Assembly: GCA_003132645.1 (NCBI GenBank)
Contig: PKYM01000320.1
Coordinates: 1-19,617, forward strand
Origin: Actinomycetota bacterium
Lineage (GTDB): Bacteria; Actinomycetota; Thermoleophilia; UBA2241
Direction: 5' to 3'
Length of the DNA: 19,617 nt
Position numbers and translations under genes: made by a program. Of this stretch, positions 6,727 to 12,152 are shown piece after piece. Position 1 is the stretch's first letter, and each line of letters starts with the position of its first letter. The notes below the pieces were generated by a model that did not search any database, was not told the DNA's origin, and saw only the letters and a list, made by a program, of their open reading frames with translations.

Positions 6727-7389
6727 ATGAACGCGAACGACACCGCCAAGAATGCCGCCACCGACAAGGGAGCCGCTATGACCAGCATGAGTGACACGAA
6801 CGGCGCCGTCACACCGCGTTTTCCCGAGGCTTCTCAGCTTCAGGATCTCGTCGTCGCCGCGCAGCATGCCTTCGACAACCTCAGGGCCGTCGTGGTGCAC
6901 CCCGACGACGCGCCCCGCGACGGGTACAGCCTGTTCGTCGCGGTGAACCTTTTCAATTCCCGGTTCTTCGCAGCCATGCCCGGTTTTCTGGACGGGTTGG
7001 CGGGCCTGCACGGATTGCTGCCGGGCGGGTCGGGAAGCGAAGAGTGCGACTACACCGCCTTGGTGCCGAGCTTCCCCGAGCCGCTGGAACTGAGCAACCT
7101 GGCAGCCATGGCCTTAAACTCTCTAGCGGCCCTTGAGAAGGCGGTGCCCTCACCCCACTACTTCAGTGACTGGCAGGTCCCGGAGCCCGAAGGATACGCT
7201 GCGGTCCTGTGCCTCGCCGTGGGCGTAAGGATCTGGAACGCGTCGGCACTCGAGGTCAAGACCGGGTTGGAATACCTTCTCGGGGCTCTGCCGGCGCCGA
7301 CCGTGGAACTACGCCACGGGGTCCACCCGGTGAAGAACTGGCAGCCGAAGTCGTCGGACGACGTAGGCGACGACGACATTCCGTTCTGA
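6727..7389 (+). CDS. Unknown protein with an SSB-type C-terminal tail (DDDIPF)
   Basis: A 220-residue product that ends SSDDVGDDDIPF. The last six residues equal the conserved acidic tip of bacterial single-stranded DNA-binding proteins, which docks onto PriA, RecQ, RecO, exonuclease I and others. The body (LQDLVVAAQHAFDNLRAVVV, LFVAVNLFNSRFFAAMPGFL, LSNLAAMALNSLAALEKAV) looks mostly helical; I cannot see the OB-fold pattern of an SSB. It may therefore be a distant SSB or a protein that borrows the tail to recruit host repair and replication proteins. Two starts each have a ribosome binding site: ATG 6727 after AAAGGAG and an in-frame ATG 6778 after AAGGGAG. It is the last gene of the replication operon. 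Confidence 0.7.
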   Translation: MNANDTAKNAATDKGAAMTSMSDTNGAVTPRFPEASQLQDLVVAAQHAFDNLRAVVVHPDDAPRDGYSLFVAVNLFNSRFFAAMPGFLDGLAGLHGLLPGGSGSEECDYTALVPSFPEPLELSNLAAMALNSLAALEKAVPSPHYFSDWQVPEPEGYAAVLCLAVGVRIWNASALEVKTGLEYLLGALPAPTVELRHGVHPVKNWQPKSSDDVGDDDIPF

Positions 7390-7404
7390 TGAACCAAAGC
7401 CGCC

Positions 7405-7644
7405 ATGCCGCCGCACCGCCCGGCTGAGTGCGGCGTCGGCCACTCGCTTTCGCCGGTCGAAAAGAGGCCACTTTTTGAGACGTCGAATGTCTCAAAATCT
7501 GCGCTGCTCACCGCCTACCTACGCCGCCGCGAGCGCTTCCGCCGATGCCTGAGCTGGGCCATGTCGAGCCAGTGGAACGCCGACGACGGCGGGGGCTGCG
7601 GCGAGTGCGACGCCTGCCGCATTTTGAGGCCATGGGATAATTGA
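7405..7644 (+). CDS. Possible small cysteine-containing protein, 79 aa (doubtful)
   Basis: The frame starts 16 bp after the preceding gene and ends with a CGECDAC cluster and ILRPWDN, a plausible small metal-binding end. There is no convincing ribosome binding site, and a perfect palindrome lies within it at 7473-7497. The middle, TAYLRRRERFRRCLSWAMSS, is basic. It could be a real small gene or chance open frame in a regulatory region. I do not recognise any family. Confidence 0.35.
   Translation: MPPHRPAECGVGHSLSPVEKRPLFETSNVSKSALLTAYLRRRERFRRCLSWAMSSQWNADDGGGCGECDACRILRPWDN
7473..7497. promoter_or_regulatory. Palindrome TTTTGAGAC-7-GTCTCAAAA
   Basis: Perfect 9-bp arms at 7473-7481 and 7489-7497 with a 7-bp spacer. 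It is AT-rich compared with its surroundings, as operators often are. A TTTTGAG half-site recurs at 7622-7628 just upstream of a likely -10 box. Candidate operator for a dimeric repressor. Confidence 0.45.
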
Positions 7645-7710
7645 GATAGATGGCTCGCTTGGCGGCTTCCATCTAGGCGACGGCGACCGGCTCACCCCGG
7701 CGCCGTCGCC
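7633..7710 (+). promoter_or_regulatory. Extended -10 promoter followed by two tandem hairpins
   Basis: TGGGATAAT at 7633-7641 is an extended -10 motif; no strong -35 is seen, which extended -10 promoters tolerate. A transcript from about 7648 would begin with the stem AGATGG (7648-7653)/CCATCT (7669-7674), followed at once by GGCGACGGC (7676-7684)/GCCGTCGCC (7702-7710). It could be a structured leader for the capsid operon or a small RNA. Confidence 0.4.
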
Positions 7711-7746
7711 GGCAAAGTTCATGCAGATTGCGCCCGGCGGGGCGGG

Positions 7747-7773
7747 AACTTGTGGTCACTTTGACCACAAGTT
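7747..7773. promoter_or_regulatory. Perfect 27-bp palindrome with 12-bp arms
   Basis: AACTTGTGGTCA (7747-7758), spacer CTT, TGACCACAAGTT (7762-7773). There is no T-run after it, so an operator is favoured over a classic intrinsic terminator, though a hairpin with a 3-nt loop would be stable in RNA. Confidence 0.5.
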
Positions 7774-8056
7774 AGGTCCGTTCGTTCGCCCGGTCACAAC
7801 GCGGCACCAGTTTGAACACGGGTCGGCTTGTCCTTTTCACTGAAGTCATGGAGCCCACGCGGACCTGCCCGTGAAAAGAGGTTCGCACGCCCGCCGCCGA
7901 TCCAATGGCGCCCTTCGGGGCGTTGACGGCGGGACCTACAGACAGCGCGGCCCACACGGCCGCTGCACGACGCAGACCCAGCAACGCAACACTCGAATCG
8001 GCGAACGACCCGGACCGACACTTGGACCGCGCCGGACGCGCTCACCGCGAGGCCAC

Positions 8057-8074
8057 TGTAGACAGGTGTCTACA
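8057..8074. promoter_or_regulatory. Operator-like palindrome upstream of the capsid gene
   Basis: TGTAGACA-GG-TGTCTACA is a perfect 18-bp palindrome 118 bp before the capsid start. Its size and symmetry are typical of sites for dimeric HTH repressors or activators. The binding protein is not identified; a helper-phage factor is possible. Confidence 0.5.
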
Positions 8075-8192
8075 CCCGGACTCGCCGCCGAGCTGACGTC
8101 CACTCGGCCCACCCCGTCGGCACCACTCATAGCCCACTTCGCGCCGCTACGTGCTGGCATCCCGCACAGGAACGAACCAAGGATGCCCAGAC

Positions 8193-9530
8193 ATGGACGC
8201 CAAACAGACCCACGAAGCATACAGACGCGCCGTCGAACAGGCCCGCAACGACAACCTTGACGTTGCCAGCCAGACCCGCGCGATGGAAGACGTCGTCAAG
8301 TACCGCAACGCCCTCGACGAGATCCTGCTGTCCGACCGCGAGGCCAAAGAGGACAACGAAGCTCGCGCCAACGCCGAGCGCATCGCCTGGGGCGTTCAGG
8401 CAGACGCTCCGCAGGGCAACGGCCCGACGGTTGAGGAACGCTATCGCACGTGGTGCAAGGCTGGTTCACCCGGCACGTTCCGCATCGCTGTGATGCCCGA
8501 CATGGCCGCCGATCTACGCGCCTGCGGCAACGATCGCTGCACCGTGTCCTACCGGCACGACCAAGAGCGGCCCATCATCGAAGGCATCGGCGATTGGACC
8601 GATTTCGCCGAGAAGCCGACCGCGGCCGACCGGCAGAAGCGTACATCTATCCTTAGTACGGATGCTGGAACAGTGTACAGTTCGTACCTGGCCCCCGCGC
8701 GCACGCAGAAAAGCCTGGCGTATCACCTCAATCTGCTCAGCGGTGTGATCGCCAGCGGTTGCGAGATCGTCCAAACACCGGATATGGCCCCGTTATATCT
8801 CCCAGAACTTTCTACCGATGCAGCTTCCCAGAAAACGGCTGAAGGTTCTCCCGCCACGATCACAAACCCGGTGCTCGGACGCACGGAACTTGACGCATAC
8901 AGGTACGACTTGATGTTCCAAGTTTCAACCGAGATGCTCCAGTCGTCGATCATCGACATGGTGCCTGAACTCCAGAACATGAGCTCGCGCGCAATCGCCA
9001 CGGCGCTTGCTACCGTCTACGCCCAGGGCGACGGTTCCGGTCATCCGCTGGGCATCGCCGGCAGCACCACGACCACGATTGCAGGCGTTACGGCGTCGGG
9101 TGCCACATCGTTCACCCTTGGCGACTTAATTACGCTATATCAGAGCGTAATCCCGGCGTATCAGGCCAATGGCGCGTGGCTGTTCAGCACGGACGCCTTC
9201 ACTCTGCTCATGAACCTTGTTAACGACGATGGCACGTACTACCTAATGCCGAGTGTCTCTGCCGGAGCGGCTGATCATCTTCTCGGCAAGCCAATGCGGG
9301 TTGATGGTTTCTTGCCGGCCATGGCTTCCACAGTCAAAGGCCCCGTGCTTTTCGGCTCGTGGGACGCGATGAAGATCAGGCTCTGTGGGCCTCAGGTATT
9401 CGAGGCATCAGAGGAGTTTGCGTTTTCGAGCTTCCTCACGACCTTCCGCGGATGTGTTTGGACCGATAGTAGGCTTGGCTTAGTAGGCAGTGGCGCCGGC
9501 CCGATCAAGCACATGCTCATGAAGACCTGA
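8193..9530 (+). CDS. HK97-fold phage major capsid protein
   Basis: A 445-residue protein from ATG 8193, with AAGGA 9 bp upstream; the frame stays open to 8151 but without a better site. The N-terminal about 60 residues are a charged helical scaffold-like region (QARNDNLDVASQTRAMEDVV). The HK97 fold begins near residue 150 and shows E-loop-like KTAEGSPATITNPVLGRTEL, spine-helix region FQVSTEMLQSSIIDMVPELQ, A-domain entry YAQGDGSGHPLGIAG and the late LFGSWDAMKIRLCG. The coding DNA changes character near 8640: sample 60-base blocks are about 67% G+C before and 50-55% after, suggesting a recombined gene. No separate protease or portal gene is next to it. It should form the satellite's own procapsid. 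Confidence 0.92.
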   Translation: MDAKQTHEAYRRAVEQARNDNLDVASQTRAMEDVVKYRNALDEILLSDREAKEDNEARANAERIAWGVQADAPQGNGPTVEERYRTWCKAGSPGTFRIAVMPDMAADLRACGNDRCTVSYRHDQERPIIEGIGDWTDFAEKPTAADRQKRTSILSTDAGTVYSSYLAPARTQKSLAYHLNLLSGVIASGCEIVQTPDMAPLYLPELSTDAASQKTAEGSPATITNPVLGRTELDAYRYDLMFQVSTEMLQSSIIDMVPELQNMSSRAIATALATVYAQGDGSGHPLGIAGSTTTTIAGVTASGATSFTLGDLITLYQSVIPAYQANGAWLFSTDAFTLLMNLVNDDGTYYLMPSVSAGAADHLLGKPMRVDGFLPAMASTVKGPVLFGSWDAMKIRLCGPQVFEASEEFAFSSFLTTFRGCVWTDSRLGLVGSGAGPIKHMLMKT

Positions 9531-9567
9531 CCTAACCCTCAAGGATGCCCCACGAGGGCATGGGAAC

Positions 9568-9605
9568 GCGCTGTGGTGGTCTGGTGCCTCTCGCCACCAC
9601 AGCGC
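9568..9605 (+). terminator. Strong hairpin after the capsid gene
   Basis: GCGCTGTGGTGG (9568-9579) pairs perfectly with CCACCACAGCGC (9594-9605) around a 14-nt loop that contains TGGTGCCT, the arm-site octamer. A smaller hairpin, ATGCCC/GGGCAT (9545-9561), precedes it. No T-run follows. It may lower expression downstream of the capsid, protect the capsid message 3' end, or be a DNA site. Confidence 0.5.
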
Positions 9606-9639
9606 GCGTCCCGCCACCTTCACGCCGCCAGGAGCGACC

Positions 9640-9978
9640 ATGACACTGACCAAGACAAGACTGCGGACCCACACACTAGACCAAGTCGCCTATTGCCTTA
9701 CCTGTCGACACGCCGTAGATGATGCACTCGAGCGCGACTGTCCAGACGACGAGGTGCTCCGGTGTACCACCTGCGGAGACAGACTCGAACTGGCGGTTGA
9801 GATCGTGTCGATGGTCGACACATCAGGTATCGACATGCCGAAGATTCTTGCCGACCTAAGAAAAGAACATGGTCTGTCCATCGACCAACTGCCCGATGAC
9901 GCGATGACGTGCAAGTCGATTACGTGTTCGTGTTACGAGGTAGTCGGCGCCGACGACGACGAGACGCGACCGTTGTGA
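9640..9978 (+). CDS. Zinc-ribbon hypothetical protein, 112 aa
   Basis: The start ATG 9640 has AGGAG 6 bp upstream. Two CxxC knuckles, C19/C22 (YCLTCRH) and C42/C45 (RCTTCGD), form a likely zinc ribbon; a third cysteine group, TCKSITCSCYEV, lies near the C-terminus. The rest is acidic. The G+C is lower than in the replication genes and like the second half of the capsid gene, so the two may have arrived together. I do not recognise the family. Its place between capsid and small terminase suggests a morphogenesis, regulatory or packaging role, but nothing proves it. Confidence 0.7.
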   Translation: MTLTKTRLRTHTLDQVAYCLTCRHAVDDALERDCPDDEVLRCTTCGDRLELAVEIVSMVDTSGIDMPKILADLRKEHGLSIDQLPDDAMTCKSITCSCYEVVGADDDETRPL

Positions 9979-10004
9979 GGCAGGCGACGAGTGCCAGTCA
10001 GTGA

Positions 10005-10020
10005 CACCCCCATCGGGGTG
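10005..10020 (+). terminator. Short GC-rich hairpin before the small terminase gene
   Basis: CACCCC (10005-10010), loop CATC, GGGGTG (10015-10020), 27 bp after the preceding stop. No T-run follows, so termination is uncertain. Confidence 0.35.
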
Positions 10021-10124
10021 GCCAACTACTTGGGTCGTACCTCTGCGCATGCGGTCGGGTCCAGCCGCGTGGCATCGCGCAGTCGTCGCCCTGTCCCGTC
10101 ACCAGCAAACGAAGGATGGTCGCC

Positions 10125-10598
10125 ATGACCATGCGGAAACCTACTGAGTTGCGGGCCGTCGAAGGCAACGCCGGCCACCGCCCGCTGCCCAAGTCGCCGA
10201 AGTACCCGCCGCTGATGGACGACTGCCCGCGCGGGATGCCCCGCGAAGGTAAGCGGGCCTGGCAGCGCGTGACGGCGGCGCTCGAACACAGTACGACCCT
10301 GCAAGCGTCCGACTATCACGCCCTCGTGGCTCTCTGCGAGTCGTGGGCCGTCTACCGCGCCGCCATCCGCGACGTGCTGAAGCGCGGCCCGGTCGTGGCC
10401 GGCGCCCGCTCAGGCGACCTCGTCCGCAACCCCTCGTGGATCATCGCCGCTCAGGCGCTCGCCATTTTCACCGGCCTGGCCGCCCGCTTCGGCCTCACGC
10501 CGGTCGATCGTGCGAAGATCGAAGCTGACCACTTCGACCCCAAGCCGACCGTCCTGGACGAGATCCTCGCCCGGAACGCGAGGCCGCGCCGCGACTAG
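10125..10598 (+). CDS. terS: Phage terminase small subunit, P27 family
   Basis: A 157-residue protein from ATG 10125, with GAAGGA at 10111-10116; the upstream ATG at 10116 overlaps that site. The family pattern is clear: VEGNAGHRPLPKSPKYPP near the N-terminus, LQASDYHALVALCESWAVYR, the VRNPSWIIAAQALAIF helix and the closing FGLTPVDRAKIE. P27-type small subunits recognise the packaging site and load a large terminase. No large terminase is present in the element, so this protein would have to redirect a helper phage's motor to satellite DNA, as in known satellites. Its neighbours downstream abut or overlap, forming one late operon. Confidence 0.88.
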   Translation: MTMRKPTELRAVEGNAGHRPLPKSPKYPPLMDDCPRGMPREGKRAWQRVTAALEHSTTLQASDYHALVALCESWAVYRAAIRDVLKRGPVVAGARSGDLVRNPSWIIAAQALAIFTGLAARFGLTPVDRAKIEADHFDPKPTVLDEILARNARPRRD

Positions 10599-10610
10599 GA
10601 GGACGTGACC

Positions 10611-10733
10611 ATGACGGCCAAGCCGAAACCACCGCAGACGATCGACGAGAAGCTCGACGAGGTCATCGACCTGCTGTACGGCGTGCTGGTCAAGCTGGAC
10701 GCGCTGGAGGTAGAGATTCAGGGGCGCGACTAG
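10611..10733 (+). CDS. Very small helical protein, 40 aa
   Basis: AGGAGG at 10597-10602 lies 8 bp before the ATG, the best ribosome binding site in this operon. The product is MTAKPKPPQTIDEKLDEVID followed by a leucine-rich helix (LLYGVLVKLDALEVEIQ), a probable coiled coil. Its stop TAG overlaps the next GTG start. It may be an oligomeric partner for a capsid or terminase protein. I do not recognise it. Confidence 0.65.
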   Translation: MTAKPKPPQTIDEKLDEVIDLLYGVLVKLDALEVEIQGRD

Positions 10734-10978
10734 TGGCCTACCACCCCGAACCCGGCGACCTCGACCTCGACGGCTGGGAACCTGCGCCCGTCAAGCCGTT
10801 CTGGGCGCTCACGAACGACCAGCGCCGCAACCTGCGACGCGACGCCTTCGACAAGGCGCTAGAGACCGTCCAGCGCCGCGGCGCCGATCCCGAAGCGCTA
10901 CGGCCCGGCTTCGTGGCGGCCTTCGATCCTGAGCGCTGGCCCGTGGTCGAAAGGTGGCTGCGGGGTAGGTGCCCGTGA
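10733..10978 (+). CDS. Hypothetical protein, 81 aa
   Basis: The GTG at 10733 shares its first base with the stop of the preceding gene, and the gene's own stop lies within the start of the next, so three frames are tightly coupled. The N-terminus is acidic (YHPEPGDLDLDGWEPAP), then follows a helical basic part (NDQRRNLRRDAFDKALETVQ) and a tryptophan-rich end (FDPERWPVVERWLRGRCP). No family is recognised. The gene arrangement is that of a compact phage late operon. Confidence 0.65.
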   Translation: MAYHPEPGDLDLDGWEPAPVKPFWALTNDQRRNLRRDAFDKALETVQRRGADPEALRPGFVAAFDPERWPVVERWLRGRCP

Positions 10979-11529
10979 GCGCTACCTTCTACCGCTTGAT
11001 GAATGGCGACCGCTCGCCGTTCCGTGACTGCGCTTGGGTCCGCGACTGCGCTTGGTCGCTGCCGCAGGGCAACCGACCAGGGCGCTGGATGCCGAAGGTC
11101 GCCGGGCCTTACTGGTACTGCCGCAACCTGGACGACGTGCTCTATTGGGCCACGGGGGATCTCTACGAGGTCGAGGTGCGGGGCGTGAAAACCGAACACG
11201 ATTGCGAGGGTATCGCCGAGCAGGTGCGCCTGGTGCGTCGCGTCCCGGCGTGGAACGAGGACACCCTGCGCCTCTTCATCGCCGACTGTCGGGCCCTGTC
11301 GCTTCGCTACGCCGGGACGCCCGGCAAGGCCCAGCGTACGGCCGAAAAGGCGGCCCGCTGGCATGTCAAGGGATGGAGAGACGCCCTCTACGTCGTGCGC
11401 AGCGTCGCAGTCGCCGCCGGATACGCGACCGGGGGGCGCGGCGCTTACCGTGCCACAACCGCCACGGTAGCCGAACAGGTCGCCCTGCTCGGGCGCTACC
11501 TGGCCGGCGAGCCGGGGCCGCTGGTATAG
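10975..11529 (+). CDS. Hypothetical protein, about 184 aa
   Basis: The start is GTG 10975, overlapping the previous stop as GTGA; a second in-frame GTG at 10969 is less well spaced from GGGGTAGG. The N-terminal half reads ATFYRLMNGDRSPFRDCAW and then GPYWYCRNLDDVLYWA, DLYEVEVRGV and AEQVRLVRRV, a pattern that reminds me of a widespread phage domain of unknown function (pentapeptide-neighbour, DUF7666-like), but this is weak. The C-terminal half is helical. It is the last plus-strand gene of the element and is followed by a hairpin. Confidence 0.7.
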   Translation: MSATFYRLMNGDRSPFRDCAWVRDCAWSLPQGNRPGRWMPKVAGPYWYCRNLDDVLYWATGDLYEVEVRGVKTEHDCEGIAEQVRLVRRVPAWNEDTLRLFIADCRALSLRYAGTPGKAQRTAEKAARWHVKGWRDALYVVRSVAVAAGYATGGRGAYRATTATVAEQVALLGRYLAGEPGPLV

Positions 11530-11533
11530 AAAC

Positions 11534-11559
11534 GCGAAAGGCCCTTTCGGGCCTCTCGC
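11534..11559. terminator. Bidirectional terminator-like hairpin between converging genes
   Basis: GCGA-AAGGCCC, loop TTTC, GGGCCT-CTCGC, starting 5 bp after the plus-strand stop and 26 bp from the end of the converging minus-strand gene. It can serve both directions. Confidence 0.65.
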
Positions 11560-11584
11560 GGTGTTCTGGTGGGAAGGGTTCTGC

Positions 11585-12100
11585 CTACGTCGTGACGGGT
11601 TCTGCCTGCGTCTCCACTGGGGGGTGTGCGTGCTGGCAAGCTGGCTCGGGGTGCTCGGGCGCGGGGACTGTGTGTATCTGCGGGGATCCCGCGCCGCCTC
11701 CGTAAGTGTCGAGTGCGTCTAGCAAGCTGACCTCCTCTTCGTTGAGTGTCCAGCCGAGCGCCCGCACGATCTCCCGGACAGACTCGACTTGCTGGCGATA
11801 GCGCTCCCACGTGCCGAAGCGCGCGAGGTGACGGCCCGAGGCGCTCCAACGCCGCTGAAACTCGGCGATGTAAGCGGCGTAGCGGTCGAAGTCCTCGCGG
11901 GATGTCAGATCGACGTACAGGCCGTTGTCGACGCCCTGCTCGTCAGTCCAGTCCTCGAGCCACAGGCGCTCGTCTACGCCCCTGATGATGCCCTGGCCGT
12001 GGTAGTGGTTCCAGTCAGGCAGGCAGAGCTCTAGTCGGCGCGTGGTCGGCGCCGTGAGCCTTTCGGGGTGGTCGTCTGGGAGTCGATCGGTCTGTGTCAT
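11585..12100 (-). CDS. Element-borne minus-strand protein of unknown function, 171 aa
   Basis: ATG 12100 follows AGGAGGT at good spacing. The product has an N-terminal part LELCLPDWNHYHGQGIIRGV, a Trp/Asp-rich middle (ERLWLEDWTDEQGVDNGLYV), a helical section (DFDRYAAYIAEFQRRWSA, WERYRQQVESVREIVRAL) and a disordered Pro/His/Glu tail. I do not recognise it. It is the only element gene on the minus strand and sits next to attR, the usual cargo position. It has almost no room for its own promoter: arm-type sites and attR occupy 12118-12229, and the prepilin gene reads into it from the host side with 52 bp between stop and start. Possible roles are phage interference, immunity or host modulation; none is shown. 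Confidence 0.75.
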   Translation of the reverse strand: MTQTDRLPDDHPERLTAPTTRRLELCLPDWNHYHGQGIIRGVDERLWLEDWTDEQGVDNGLYVDLTSREDFDRYAAYIAEFQRRWSASGRHLARFGTWERYRQQVESVREIVRALGWTLNEEEVSLLDALDTYGGGAGSPQIHTVPAPEHPEPACQHAHPPVETQAEPVTT

Positions 12101-12117
12101 GGTCAACCTCCTACGGT

Positions 12118-12139
12118 TGTGGTGCCTGTCGTGGTGCCT
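12118..12139 (+). repeat. Arm-type integrase sites, right end
   Basis: TGGTGCCT at 12120-12127 and 12132-12139, direct, starts 12 bp apart, 72 bp inside the attR core. They match the pair at 2694-2714 in sequence and orientation. Confidence 0.7.
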
Positions 12140-12152
12140 AAGTTCCTAGGCG

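Larger units (their letters stand above)
7645..8192. other. Long non-coding stretch before the capsid gene
   Basis: About 550 bp hold no convincing gene; open frames here lack ribosome binding sites and have Arg/Pro/Ala-rich shadow composition. Instead the stretch holds tandem hairpins (7648-7710), a 27-bp palindrome (7747-7773) and an 18-bp palindrome (8057-8074). It divides the replication half from the morphogenesis half and is the likely control region for late genes. A packaging site could also lie here, but none can be recognised. Confidence 0.5.

Noticed and set aside
7871..8260. Arg-rich open frames in the stretch before the capsid gene
   Set aside because: No ribosome binding sites, low-complexity Arg/Pro/Ala composition, and overlap with the start of the capsid gene in another frame.
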